Source of the DNA: Isoetes taiwanensis
Lineage: Eukaryota > Streptophyta > Lycopodiopsida > Isoetales > Isoetaceae
Assembly: GCA_021234155.1 (NCBI GenBank)
Contig: JAJEKV010000021.1
Coordinates: 20,797,498-20,861,497, forward strand
Reading direction: 5' to 3'
Length of the DNA stretch: 64,000 nt
Shown here: positions 21,060 to 33,561 of the stretch, in pieces
How the letters are laid out: each line of letters begins with the position of its first letter
How positions within the stretch are numbered: the first letter of the stretch is position 1
Translations under genes and position numbers: made by a program
Notes under the pieces: model-generated
Database searches by the model: none
Seen by the model: the letters and a program-made list of their open reading frames with translations, nothing else
Told to the model about the DNA's origin: nothing

Positions 21060-23040
21060 GACGCGCTCTCTGCACTGCATTCTCTAGAAATATCCTTTCG
21101 TGGCCACATAGATATTAGATACTAGGGACCTTTTTCACCTGTCCGTCGGATGTTGGCACGATCCAAAAGCCAACCATTGCATCCGTTGATTCCAGATTGC
21201 TTTTTTTTGGGTTGCCATATCGGCCTCCGAGAATAGACTAGCTAGAATAGATTGATCGATAGAAGGAACCAATATCATCATCCCCTCAAAAGCCTAGATA
21301 TATGTATTAAGAGCCATTCCGCATAAGGGAATTACCCCATGGGCTTCATTCTACATTTCATTAACTTGCTATTGGCTTCTGCCTGGCCATCCTTTACGCA
21401 CTTAGCTTTTAACATGATTTTACAAGCTCAAGGCTTGCTGGATTAGGAGAATGATGTTCGAAACAGCAACAACAATTATGACTCTATTCCTTTTGTTTAA
21501 AGAGTGATGCACTTAACACTCCCGTCAATTAACGATGTCAATGAAAAAGCTCAACAAGATATAGGAATTTAGTACTAAAATATAGGAATGTAAGCCTAAA
21601 ATGCAAGCTTCTTACAAGGAAGAAGAAGATGAAAATTTGCATGTGCTACAAAAATCATAATGTAGCAAAAGCATCATAACTTTGAAAATGGCAAAATTAC
21701 ACATCCATTTTTTATCTGTCTGCCTTACAAATGAAAAGAAAGAGAATCTTTGGGAAATATTTCTTTTGGGCCCGTGAATGAAATGGTCTCGTTTAATCTA
21801 CAATAAATTCTGCTTATCATGAGAACATAAAAATGAGACTGATTTCTCAAACAACAATTTTTCTTTAGATATGGCATTTTAGATGCTTTTAAAGTAGGTA
21901 ATGGATTAGGCACATTGTTATTAAATTCGCAAGAACGAAAACAGGTTGAATGTCCGACTTAATTGAAAGCCAAAACGGTGGGAAAAATAAGAAGAAAAAA
22001 TAGATTGAATGTAGTGACTCATTTGAAAGACAAAACCTGTGGAGGAGCTGCATGAAAGAGATGTGTTGATTTCCCCAGAATAAGGACTCGAGACCATCAA
22101 GCTCTGTACATAGAACGTCAACTATCCAAAGCTTATAAAGGTTACAAGTATTCTCGCATCTTTTGATGTATATATTTTCTTAAAAACTAAGGCTAGGATT
22201 TCAATTAATACATTCTGTTGGGAATGTCAAATGATGGAGGAGACTGTCAGGGCATAGCTTGATTTATCTGCAAGCTTGTATTGTGCATTTAGCTAATGTG
22301 AGTAAAAATTTGCCTTGGCAGTGGAGAGAATCCCGTGTACATAACAATGACAATATGGATAAAGCTTTTCACGTTCTACCATCTCTTGTCTCTTCATCCT
22401 TTGGGCTTTGTTCAACAATTTCTTCTCCATTTGGACCTAGTCTCAAAATCTTCAAAAGCAAAAAAGTTCCACGATCAAGCTTGCTGGGTAACCTCATGAT
22501 ACAGAACATCATTCAGCTCTAAGTACCTCCACTGCTCTTTCCATAATGTAGTCCCTGCAAATCTCGAAACAGTGACTTCGTTCTACTTGGGCTCCTAATT
22601 CCGGCTGAAAAAAAACATCCTTACCCAAAAAGTGTTTTCTTTCAAAAAACCCAGAGAATGTCTTGCAACATATTCAAACCCTTGAGTTCGCTGCTAGAGA
22701 TTTCGATAGCTTACGATTCATTGTGCTAACTCCTGCACCTAAATGTACATCATTATTACACTGAACGATATTGATACATCTGATCCTTGGATTCTGTCTC
22801 AAAAACCAGGAGCTTTTTTATAGGAGACTCAGGCACACCCAAACTTAATGATTTAAATGATGGAAATCTTGCCCAGCTCAAGCATGAGATAAGCTTTTCT
22901 ATGTGTAGAAAATAAATACCAGACCTGCAGTGTCAGATTCAGCCACTATTGCAAATCCAATTTTGCATAAAAATTAAGTGATGTGAATAGGCTCATTTTG
23001 CCCTCTCCCTCTCACCAAAATAGACACAAGTTTCTGTCAC
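21060..23040. other. Spacer upstream of the kinase gene, no gene recognised
   Basis: The first few hundred bases presumably hold the kinase promoter. Beyond that only short frames without domains were seen. Confidence 0.35.
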
Positions 23041-23044
23041 ACAA

Positions 23045-25791
23045 TCAGTGATCAGATTTACAAAGCTCCTCCTGTCTAGGCAATTTCTCCTCGTTGCTAA
23101 CAGGCACCTTAGTGTCAGAAAAAATGGTTGTTTCTTCAAGGGTGTGGACATGATCAGCATTGGAGTTCGATTTAGCACTTTCCAACAGCATCTCTTGTCT
23201 CTCAAAAATGGCCTTCAATCCATACTCCCTCTCAAGCTTTAATTGAGTTTCCAATGCGTCTTTCGCTATGTCACCCACTTGATCAACCCACTTACTAGCT
23301 GCCTTTTCCTGCATCAAACTCATGGTTGGAAAAACTCTCTAGTGAAGTGAGCTTTCAAAATAAGAACTACCATTTCCAGCAATTCGCTTTCCAGCACTTT
23401 CATTTCAGCAACAAGCCTGCGAACTTCGTCCAGTGCATCCTCCTCAATTCTCTTTTGTTCTGCCAACCTGTGCTCCCGAAGCTTTATTTCCCATTCACGG
23501 GGAACAAAATCACTTAATAGATAGCAAACAAAAAATCATTTAAAAATAAAAGCTCTTTCAATACATGCATATGATCTTAGATCCAGAATACAAGAAGATA
23601 CATCTTAGACCAGAGGTGGAAAACTAAATGATTCTTCTCTGGACTAAAGATATGACACCGTGCTGCCCATGGATTTAGGGAAGAAATGCTGGAGCGATAC
23701 TCATGGTTTGGCATTGTCCAGTGATATATTGGTACCCTAGTGGCCATGCTCTTAAACCAGAGCAAAAAAAATTTACGAATTGAAATGGCTTTCTACAACA
23801 ATCTGCAAAATGATTTGTTTTAAACTGCATTAGACCGCAGTTTACAACTTGCGACCATTATAAACTTGGTACCTGCTTTGTTTTCTTTATTTGGTCTCAA
23901 TCAGTACATAGCCTAGAGGACTTTATTCCGGGTAAATACATAGGGCAGTTTACTTTAAAGTTTATCACGAGCTTTAAGATGCTCTAGCCTTCTTCTAATA
24001 AGGAACCCATGTTTTTTTCTTCCAAGGATGTAATTTGTTGTCAGTTAATATTCCTCCACTGCATGGACACTTTTTAAAGTACCAGCTTAATCGCCTATTG
24101 CAACAGCATAACTAGATGAAGAGGCTTTCTTGGCTGCAATTCTAATATCAATGCTGCGCCTTTCTGATCACCTACAAGTATGGATGTTTGTTCCTTCTAC
24201 CTTTCCTATCCAGAACGCAAATATTGGATTAGCTTCCTAGTCCAATGCTAAGTACAGTTAATTTATCACAGAATTTATGTATGTAATGTCCTAGTTAGTG
24301 TGACATAGTCTCGTGAGTCTGAACAATGTCTTCACGGATGGCAGAGACAATTCCTTTATTCACCATGCAATTTTTTGAATCTCTTACGTCATTCAAGACA
24401 CAGAACTCGTCTCAAGAAGTATTACGTAAGCATCAAATGGATCTCATACATTATATGCAAGATTAGCTTGCAACTGACCTACAAAAATTGAAGCAGGGCT
24501 TCTAACATGCATTTTCAGAACCACTATCTACCACTCAGAGATATAAAGCAGTTGCACATCATGAGTTTCTGAAAAATAAAAGATGGTTGCATAAAATGAA
24601 GGACGTGATGTAATAGATAGATGTAATGGAAAGAACAAAAAAAAAGTTTACTTGAGGTATAATTTGAGTAACGAGTAGCTGTTTTTCCTTGCTAAGCAAC
24701 AGAATCTCAGCATTATACGATACGAAATAAGAATAAAAGATTCTCGTGTTTTAATAATAGCTGTTTGAGCCGGATCAGGGGAAACTCTCACGTACGATTC
24801 TGCAGGGGGAAACTAGATAATAACCTATCCCAATCTTTTTTTGCCAAGCCTATGACTAACAAACCTACTTCATTTGGATTAGAACGAGGTTTATTTTAAT
24901 ATGATGATAATGATTATAAAATTCGGAACAAAAGTCAATTCAAGCTAGCATGCATTCACTAGTCTGCAGGCTCGTGCCAGATCATGCAAACGTCTAGAAG
25001 AAGCTACAGAATGGGGTAGAGAATAGCTCCACAATTGAAAATTTATGGAAATATATATATAAAGAAATACTTCTTGCATGAAATCGCAGGAATAACAGAG
25101 TTTTGAAAAGCATTTCTGCATGTGTAACCAACCAGGTTGCATGTTCTAGATCTCTGCATATTGCTGTCATGTTGCTTGAAATCTAACAAGAAGCAAAGTG
25201 AAAAGGCAGATCATATTACTAGGCTGTTATCCCTTGTGAAATTTATTGCACAAGGGTGTCTGGAATAACACCTTGCTCCATTTTCCGCAAGCAAAATAAT
25301 GCCTGAATCATACCGTCTTGCCATTTCATACTCTTTCATTCTCTGTGAAAACAGTATGTGCATCTTTAAGGCTTCTACAGTCTTTTACAAGCTGTATTCA
25401 CGGCTTCATTTGTTGACAAACATAACTTTGTTATGTCTAATGCCTTCTAATTGCATTTGTTGAGAGAAACGTTCTCAATGTTGCTATACCAGTGAATTCC
25501 ACAGTACTAGTCCGGCTTGGCAATAACAGAAGCAAGAGGTGCTGTTCACCATCAAATAATAAAGGGATAGAACAAGGAGCTATTATAACCCTGCAGGATC
25601 ATCAGGATTAATGTTTGACTTCCTATCGATTATACCAAACACTTCCTATCAATTTCTTAGGGTTGAATAAGCACTTACTCGTGTAAGCTCCCGCCCCATG
25701 CTTGTCCGCGTTACATCGTCACGACCTAAGAGCACCCTTGCTACATCTCGCCAATGCTCCAGAAACTGCAAAAATTTTCCCTTCATTTCTT
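23045..25791 (-). CDS. Coiled-coil protein gene, 3' exons
   Basis: Three minus-strand exons are supported by splice sites. The first, 25791-25679, follows an acceptor-like TTCCAG. It reads EEMKGKFLQFLEHWRDVARV, then LLGRDDVTRTSMGRELTR, and stops at a GTAAGT donor. A second, 23512-23371, reads PREWEIKLREHRLAEQKRIE, then EDALDEVRRLVAEMKVLESE, to a GTAGTT donor. After a 62-bp intron, the third (23308-23045) reads EKAASKWVDQVGDIAKDALE, then TQLKLEREYGLKAIFERQEM, and ends at a stop. The second and third exons join in frame. The phase between the first and second does not match, so at least one exon in between is missing from my model. The helical, charged sequence predicts a coiled coil. I do not recognise the family, and the 5' end was not found. 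Confidence 0.5.
24767..24831 (+). other. Group II intron domain V/VI relic
   Basis: The 34-nt stretch 24767-24800 has the layout of domain V. It opens with GAGCCG (AGC triad intact), has a GAAA tetraloop between AGGG and CTCT, the bulge region CACGTACG, and closes with GATTC. One change (CGGTTC to CGATTC) breaks a stem pair. The next 31 nt (TGCAGGGGGAAACTAG, then ATAATAACCTATCCC) resemble a domain VI and intron end. Such introns belong to organelles in plants, so this is likely an organelle DNA insertion. The exon downstream could not be assigned. Confidence 0.6.
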
Positions 25792-26214
25792 CTGGAACAA
25801 GAGCTCTCGCTCATTTAGCACCGTACCAGCCTTGGATCGCCCATTCACCATATAAATCACTGTTTCCTTATTCCAAATTTCCAAAACCATTTCTTTGTTT
25901 ATTAGAAATTGTTTTCATTTAGAAATTGTTTTCATCTATCCTTCTTAATTGTTCACTCCTCATTGTTTTTTATGGTTCATTGGATTTCAGCATATTCCTA
26001 GAAATATGCCAGATCTAGGGTCCACAAATATACACATCACACCCCCGTATACTTCAATGCCCCCCTGCGTATGTATCTTATATTATAAAGTTTTAGCGTA
26101 TGTCATGAATCAAACCCTAATTTGGACAAATGAGATCATCTAATTGCATCCGAAGGCCGAGATATATCACATGACTTCCCGCCATCGTGACTGGCCATGC
26201 TCTGATCTCTTAAG

Positions 26215-26640
26215 AGGAAAGGAAAAAGGAAAAGTGAGGAGAAAAGGGCAAAATAAAAGGAAAAAAAGAACGGGTAAAAGGGAAAGAAGGAAAAGGGAAA
26301 AGGAAATAGAAAAGAGCACGAAGAAAAGGAAGGGAGAAAAGGAAAGAAAAAAGGACACTATGAAAAAGAGAAGAAGGAAAGGGTGAGGACAGGAGTAAAA
26401 GGGAAGGTAAATAGGGGAAGAGGAAAAGGGTACAGAGAAGGGAAGGGAAAAGAAAAAGGGAAAGGGATAAGAAAGGAGGAAGAGGACGGAGAGAAAAAGG
26501 GCATTAAGAAAGGGGACGAGGAAAAAGGTGGGTAAAGGAGAAAAGAGTCGGGCAAAGGACAAAAAGAAAGGGAAGAGAAAAAGGGAGGGGAGAAGGGAGG
26601 GAAAGGGAAAGAGAAAAGGAGAGGGCAAAGCACAGTGACA
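26215..26640 (+). repeat. Homopurine repeat, isolated copy
   Basis: The plus strand is almost only A and G (GGAAAAGG/GAAAAGGGAAAGG words). The order of its rare interrupting words matches the tandem units at 28315-29480: AAAATAAAAGGAAAA, ACGGGTAAAAGGGAAAGAAG, GGGTGAGGACAGGA, GGGGACGAGGAAAAAGG. It is therefore a third unit, about 1.7 kb from the array. Confidence 0.8.
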
Positions 26641-26712
26641 TAATACGCATACGGAAATGAATACGGGGACCCGAAAATGCATACGGAATACGAATACGTG
26701 AAATACGCATCA
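26640..26712 (+). repeat. ATACG-rich block bordering the homopurine repeat
   Basis: AATACGCATACGGAAATG, then AATACGGGGACCCG, then CATACGGAATACGAATACG form a tight cluster of ATACGG words. It directly abuts the homopurine block and matches the vocabulary at 18640-18716. Confidence 0.6.
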
Positions 26713-26719
26713 CGGAGAC

Positions 26720-28310
26720 CATTGGAATATTCTCTTAGAATATTCCATAAAATATCATATTTGTACTTGATCTTTTAATTTTTAATCTCTATTTTTTAAA
26801 TATGAAAGCACAAAATTCTTCTATTGCAATAATAACAACATTAAGGGATTCTTCTAACACAAATGCTAGAGATTAGGTGACTGTAAGCACAAAGCATGCA
26901 TACATAAGGAAGGAATTTAAGCACAAAGCATGCATACATAAAAGCAGTGCCCACTATGAAGGAATTTAAATTTTAAACACACAAGAATGAAAAAATAATC
27001 CGACTTATCAAGGTAGCACCCTAGTAGCGTAATTCTCGGTTTAAATGTAGAGTTATTATTGGTGTACAAAATGAGATATACTTTCTTCACGAAAACCAAT
27101 GTTCAAAATAATAATAACTTGTTATATGGCATCTATATACTATACATAGTGCGGATGGATAACCACCAAATTCAAGCTTCTAATTTGAATGAAGGTAACC
27201 CACCAATTTTTGAAGCATAGCCTATGAATATTTTCATGAAAACGGGATGATACTTTCTCGGATGGTCATAATATAATATGACCTAAAACATAAGTAAAAG
27301 TTATTAAAAGCAAGATAATATTTGTATAAGCCTAATTCAAATCAAATAATAAAATGTCTTGAAATATGAGGTCTAGAAACCAAACAAGGCGACTAAATAT
27401 CCCGAAAATGTTTGACTAAACTTCGAATTACAAAATCACTACATGCCACGAAATTGAGATAAAAGTTTTGGAAGGAACCCGACCAAACTACATTAGTAGA
27501 ATCACAACTATGAACTAACCTTGTCAAACTTTCTACATTTATCATTTGGCTCCACCATGTCTTTGGGAAGTTGTTACACAACAAATGTACACCTAAACCT
27601 CGCTCAATTAACTCCACCAAGATGCTCAAAACAGAGCAATGCACGCCTATCACTTTTTGAAGCTCTGTCCAAGATCGCAATTTATTGTAAGAAGGAAGGC
27701 TTTAGAATATGATGAACAAAGCTGATTCACGGCTTCATTTGTTCAAACATCAAGCTTTTTATGTATTCAATGAACAAAGGCGGGTGATTTTGTGATAGAA
27801 ATTCAAACAAAGCAAAAGAGTGCTAAGAACAATGGCATCATGGATGTATGCAATGGCAAATGCACAAATCAGGCATTACATTCCATAGTTTAATGCCGAT
27901 GTCGAGGAAGAAAGTAGAGCTTGCCTAGCTTTGAAATCGAGTTAATGTTTGACGCATATCAGGCATCTCCTTATCAATCCAGGGGTAATTTCTTGGGGTT
28001 TGCATTATTTGCTCCAAAAGAAGGGCTCCGCCCATCGTTTAGAGTACATCGGATACCACGCACCCGGAAACAAGAGAGAAGAGGAAGAAAAAGAAAAGGA
28101 AGGAGAAGGGAAAAAATTCGCTTTTTCCATTTCTTCTGAAATTTTTTGCCATTAAAAACTAAATAGGTACCAGATTTGGGCGTATTCTTGAGAATCTGGA
28201 AGGGATTTTCCTTTTACAATTTGAAAACCATTTATGTATGGGACGAAATTTTTTTTTCTAAATTACGTTTTCATCTAGGTAGGACAATTGAGAGAATCCT
28301 CGGCCGAGGG
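26720..28310. other. Spacer between homopurine blocks
   Basis: Contains a short tandem duplication near 26888-26945 (AAGCACAAAGCATGCATACAT twice). No gene was recognised. Confidence 0.4.
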
Positions 28311-28314
28311 ACTA

Positions 28315-29620
28315 TGGTGGGGCAAAGGGAAGGGAAGGGGGAAACGAGAAAGGAAAAAAAGGAAAGAAAAAGGGAAGTACGAGGAAAGAGGAAAATGGAA
28401 GGTATGGAAAAAAAGAAAGGGAAAGAATAAAGAGGAGGAAAGGGAAGGAAAAAAGACACGAAAATAAAGGGAAGAGAAAAAGGGCACTGGAAAAAGGAGA
28501 CAAAAAAAAGGGTGGGGAAAAGGGATATGGGATATAGAAAGAAAAAAGGAAAAGGGAGGAGAGAAAACAAAATGAAAGGAAAAAAGGCACGGGTAAAAAA
28601 GAAAGAAGGAAAAGGGAAAAGGAGAGGGAGGGGAAAAGAAAGGGAGAAAAGGAAGGAAAAAAAACATTATAAAAAGGATAAGGAGGAAAGGGTGAGGACG
28701 GTAGTGAAAGGAAAGTGAAAAAGTGGAAGAGGAAAAGGGAAGGGAAAAGAAAGGGGGAGGAGGACGGAGCAAAAAGAAACACTAAGAAATGGGACGAGGA
28801 AAAAGGTGGGGAAAGGAGAAAAGGGAAGGGAGAAAGGACACGAAAAAGGGAGGGGAGAAGGGAGGGAAAAAGGAAAAGGAAAAGGGAAAAGAAAAAGGGA
28901 GGGGGAAGCAGGGAAGGGAAGGGGGAAAAGAGAAAGGAAAAAAAAAAGAAAGATGGAAAGTGCGAGGAAAGAGAAAAAGGGAAGGTATGGAAAAAAGGAA
29001 AGGGAAAGAACAAAGCAGGAGGAAAGGGAAGGAAAAAAGACACGAAAATAAAGGGAAGAGGAAAAAGGCACAAAAAAAAGAGAAGAAAAAAAGGGTGGGG
29101 AAAATGGATATGGGATATAGAAAGAAAAAAAGGAAAAGGGAGGAGATAAGGCAAAATGAAAGGAAAAAAAGACACGGGTAAAAGGGAACGAAGGAAAGGG
29201 AAAAGGAGAGGGAAGGGAAAAGAAAGGGAGAAAAGGAAGGAAAAAAAACATTATAAAAAGGAGAAGAAGGAAAGGTGAGGACAGGATTGAAAGGAAAGGG
29301 AAAAAACGAAAGAGGAAAAGGGAAGGGAAAAGAAAGAGGAAGGAGGACGGAGCAAAAAGAAACACTAAGAAAAGGGGACGAGGAAAAAGGTGGGGAAAGG
29401 AGAAAAGGGAGGGGAAAAATGACATGAAGAAAAGAGAAGAGAAAAAGGGAGGGAGAAGGGAGGGAAAAAGGGAAAGGGAAAGGGAAGAGGAAGGAATAGA
29501 ATAGAATAGAAAAAATGGAAAATAGAAAAGCAGGAAAAAAAAAGGGGGAAATCATGGAAATGCAAAAGGAAAAGGAAAAGGAGAAAGGGAAGGGAAAGTG
29601 GAAATGTGGTCAAATGCTTT
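28315..29620 (+). repeat. Homopurine tandem array, ~583-bp units
   Basis: For about 1.3 kb the plus strand is nearly pure purine. GGATATGGGATATAG, one of the few interrupting words, recurs at 28523 and 29106, giving a 583-bp period. Other words keep the same order in both units: GGTATGGAAAAAA, GACACGAAAATAAAGGG, AACATTATAAAAAGGA, GGACGGAGCAAAAAGAAACA. Two full units (about 28315-28897 and 28898-29480) and a partial third are present. Long frames on both strands here are low-complexity products, not genes. Confidence 0.9.
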
Positions 29621-29624
29621 TAAT

Positions 29625-32160
29625 TGTGTAATTTTAAGAAACATAAATTCATTTAAAAATTTGCTCCATTGTATCATTTACAGTTTCTAGCTATGCCCAA
29701 CGCTGGGTTCCATTTCTAATAGCCTATAATTTCAAGGAAGGGTGCAAGCTTGGTTAGGCTGGCGTGCTAAAAAGAAAAAAACAATTTCCTCACCGACATT
29801 AGAATGGACCAAGTAAGAACTGAGGTTCAAAGAAACTTTCTTTGAAAATAAAAGCATGACAACAACATTTTTCCCTTTTACAACCACCCTTGAAGTTTTG
29901 CATTTCAATATCTTGCAGAAAACTCAGAAACAACAAGTCGGTTGTTTCTTTCGTAAAGGAAGGGCCACTTGTATATACATATAAAAATATGCATAGGAAT
30001 GGAAAATACAAGGCCATCAACCATTGCAAAGCCAAGAAAAATCTTTCTGCAAAGAAGCTCGCGTCTTCTACACCTCTCCGCTTCTAGACCTCTCTGGAAC
30101 CTTCCAACTACGCAATTCAGCCGAGCATGCACAATCTGAAAAAGAGCTTCAATTTTTGCTGCGCAATTCGAAACACAGCTTCTAAAGCTTTGATATTGCA
30201 AACAATGGACGGCCAAATTCAAAACAGAAGTGCATGAGAGAAGGCTTCACACTTGCAGATTCAAATGCAAAGCTTCAAACTTCCGAATTCAAACGGAAGG
30301 CTTCAAACTTGCCGATTCATAGCCTAGCAGGGAGATGTCTACATAAACAACGCATAAAGGCATCAGTGCCATAGCCTACATGCCATAACCGTCCACCTCT
30401 GCAGCTCTCTAGAGCCTCTCCGAAAAAATCCTTCAGATATCAAAGAGCTGCAACCAAGAGCATAGCTGCAAGCCAGAACTACAGATCAAAGGCGGATGAG
30501 CATAGCTACAAGCAACTCAAAATCCAAGGCCTTCCAGAAATCCCAACTCTGTTCTCTGCTTTCTTCGTTCCCTGACCCCGCCTAATTCATCCTGCAATTC
30601 CGACCCACCTAGTAGCATCTGGCCGCTGGATATGTTCCGGCTTCCTTCCAGCAAAGGAGCACCACTGCTCTGGCCTCCATGCTCAGCAACACATGGCGAT
30701 GCACTCCATTCTAAAACCATGGCTTCTATTAAACAAAAATAAAACCCGTCCCCCCTTTTCCGCCTAACCATTGCCAAAATCATAGTAAAGACATAATTTG
30801 GAAACCTTATCATCTAAAAACAGCATTCAATTAAATAAAAATAACTAGTCAAAAGCACATTTGATTACTTTGCATAGCAAATTGTAGGATATGGTGTGGG
30901 TGATGTTTCGTTTATTTTGTCTATTTCATTTCCTTGTGGTTTTTTTTTCCTAAAGTTCACTGTGAGCCGTTGATGGCCAATATATTCGTGGCATTGTTCC
31001 ACATCCACGGACATTAACATTTTGCCAGAAAAAAGGCATGTCAAATCCCATGATCCCCATAAAAATACCATTGCCATAATATAAACCAATGTCCCGGAAA
31101 TCAACTTAGGCTTTCCTCCACGCTCGAAAACCAGAAGAGTTTAACTCTATTAGAAGGGTTTCGCTTTCTGCACAGCATCAACACAATTTCAAAACGGAGA
31201 TGGCAGAATCTTTGCAACTCTTAGCCGCACCCGCCATCGAGCAACTGCTCTAGGAAGATCTCATATTCAATCCAAAGCAAGAGCCATACGACTAAGTACA
31301 CCACATAATCTGTCTGACCAGAATCACCCTTAACAGAGTGGTGTTGCTAGAATCGACAGAATCAGTATCAATAGAATAGGTCTTCATAGAATGGGTCTTC
31401 ACAAAATCGGTCTTACCAGAATCGGCATTATCAGAAATTCAGAATTCGCCTGAAGCGGCCTTCTTAGACACTTCTGAAACTGACAACAACGGCATGCAAA
31501 TCCTAACTGTCTTCCCAACAAACGCCATTCTTTTCTATCCTCATACCATACCATGCACACCAAAGCGCAAATAAACAATGCCAGAGCCGATTTTGGAATG
31601 CTTACCTTTAGCGGCCAACAAGCAACTCAAATCAGTGGAAACATACACCTTTCATACGATTCAACATACAATACTAGGGCAAAATCTTGATCCAACCATG
31701 CCAGAAATACCGCCCACAAATACCAAATGAAAACAAGTTTATGGTATGGGTGATGTTTTATAATATAAAATTGAATACGATTATACAATGCAGTTCGAGC
31801 TTCCAGCTTATCCACACATTGAGGAGCTATGCTTTTTTGGCTTGTTTTTTTAACCTTTGTTTACTTTGTAAATGTAATTTTTTAATGCTATAGTATTTTG
31901 AAGAGAATGCTTGAAGCCAAGAGAGTAGACTTAATTCAGATTTACACAGAAGCCTTTTGCATGGACTGAGGAAAGTAACATGGCCGGGACAAAACAAATG
32001 GGCAAAAGCCTTTTGCAAAAAAAGTTGTAGTGTATTTCTTTCCCTGCAAAAAGCTCTCTCCATTCTTCAAGTAGAACTTGATGTGATGTTGAAACGTAAT
32101 ATCATTTAGCTTGTTCACAGCTTGTTCTCTGTTTGCACGTTGAGAAAAAACAAATTTCCT
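29625..32160. other. Spacer with short repeats, no gene recognised
   Basis: Near 30240-30325 a ~28-bp unit (GGCTTCAAACTTGC-GATTCA type) repeats three times. Near 31340-31440 a ~20-bp unit (AGAATCGG(T/C), then TCTTCA(T/C)A) repeats about five times. No conserved coding sequence was seen. Confidence 0.45.
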
Positions 32161-32169
32161 GAAGTTGGC

Positions 32170-33561
32170 AAGTCTCCTTTAGAAGCTCAACCACTGGCAT
32201 TGGGAGTGTAAGAGTCTTCAATGATTCGAACCAAAGTGAGAAGACAAAAAGCCTTTTTCCTTCTGAGATGCACTGAAGACTTGCTGAACATCTGATCTAT
32301 TTGATCGTGTGTATGCTCTACAAGTAAGAATCCGAGCTTTACTTTTTCTGAAAATCTCTAGCTCCACTAGCATGGCATAGTAAGCAAAGAGTGTTTGATT
32401 TTTGTTCTCCCTAGTAGTGTTGTCAAGTTGCAGGTAGAGCACTGGTGGTAACTGTTGTTGCTCACAAAGAACCTTGTTAAGAATTGTAATTATGAACAAG
32501 GTGGACCTTGACAAAGCATTCCTCTGGCACATCTTTTGGAATGTTCAAGAAATGAGGCAGAGTTGTCTTTTTTTTATCCATTCCATCAATCACAACAGAC
32601 ATGTACTCAAGTGGACGCTCAAGAGCTTTTTTCTTATGCTTAGCAAGTTTCCTTCTCTCAGCTGCTTGTTGGTCACGGTATCTAGCAAGCTTCTATTGCA
32701 CAATATCTGTTGAAGAAATCAGGTCAAAACAATTCTATGATGCAAATACGAGAATGAAGAACTTGAACTTACTTTTTTCGACCTCTGTCCTTGCAGTTTC
32801 TTCTTTACTCTTCAATTCTACACACGTTGAACGCACAGACATTCTATGTCTTCGAGGAATTTTCACAAGACTGAATTGAATTTTCCACAGTCTAGTGAAA
32901 CGTGAGTAAGAGATGTGCTTAGGCTGACTGCATGTCTCTTTGTATTCTTTGAAGACATCCTTTTTTGTGATGTTATCTGTCAAATGATACATATTGTTGT
33001 TTGACAATTTTTCACGCGTTTCTCTAAAGTATTTCTCCATCCAAGCCACAGCAGCCAGGGCATGCATTGTTACAACACTTTCTGGCCCGCAGTGGTCATC
33101 AATGCCAGGGTTTTTGTCCAATCTTTTATGTATTCGAGACATTTTAGAGGAACCCAGACAGTGGACAACCATGAAGCATTTTTGGCACACTTGTTGACGG
33201 TTGATGTAGTGCTGTGTCGGTCTGGTCTTACATGAATAGCCAAGTAGGCATTCTGGTCTGATATTGTCATGGAACTGTAGTTGTCTCTAATTGCACGAAG
33301 TTTAGCCATGTTGAATTTGCTAATGCAACCCAATGAACAGTATGGAGTTCTTAAAATTCTTCTCATTTTCTGCTCGTTCATCAGATTTCTTCTTCTTACA
33401 GAAGAACATGCTCTCAAGCTGAAATCCACTTTGAATTTTTTTGAAGATTGGTTAGAGAACATGTAATCTCGTTGCTCCTTTTCAAGGTCTTCATCTTCTT
33501 AGGAGAGTTCCACTCTAGGAATGACCTCCTCTATCTTGCTGATGAGAAGTAATCTACGCAT
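32170..33561 (-). pseudogene. DUF7869-type protein (transposon-like), broken
   Basis: Spread over several minus-strand frames are the landmarks of DUF7869 proteins, in order. An N-terminal cysteine-rich segment holds CSLGCISKFNMAKLRAIRDN (33300s), then VCQKCFMVVHCLGSSKMSRI (from 33193). FTRLWKIQFSLVKIPRRHRM comes next, then VVIDGMDKKKTTLPHFL (32560s), PPVLYLQLDNTTRENKN (32430s) and GFLLVEHTHDQIDQMFSK (32280-32335). The invariant glycine of GHTHDQID is E here. At least three frame changes, one stop near the start and a missing stretch of perhaps 40 residues show decay. The likely start ATG is at 33561. The spaced D/H residues (IDGMD, LQLDN, HTHDQID) look like an RNase-H-type metal site. That, and the scattered occurrence of the family, suggest a transposase-like role; this is inference. 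It lies 0.8 kb downstream of the coiled-coil/RING-like pseudogene on the same strand. Confidence 0.75.

Noticed and set aside
28275-29613. Open frames of up to 287 codons on both strands in the homopurine DNA
   Set aside because: They are Phe/Ser/Pro/Leu or Lys/Glu/Arg/Gly strings imposed by a purine-only strand; all frames are open at once and no domain appears.
31627-32063. Small hydrophobic frames near 31.6-32.0 kb
   Set aside because: Short, unsupported by motifs or splice sites, and present on both strands in AT-rich DNA.
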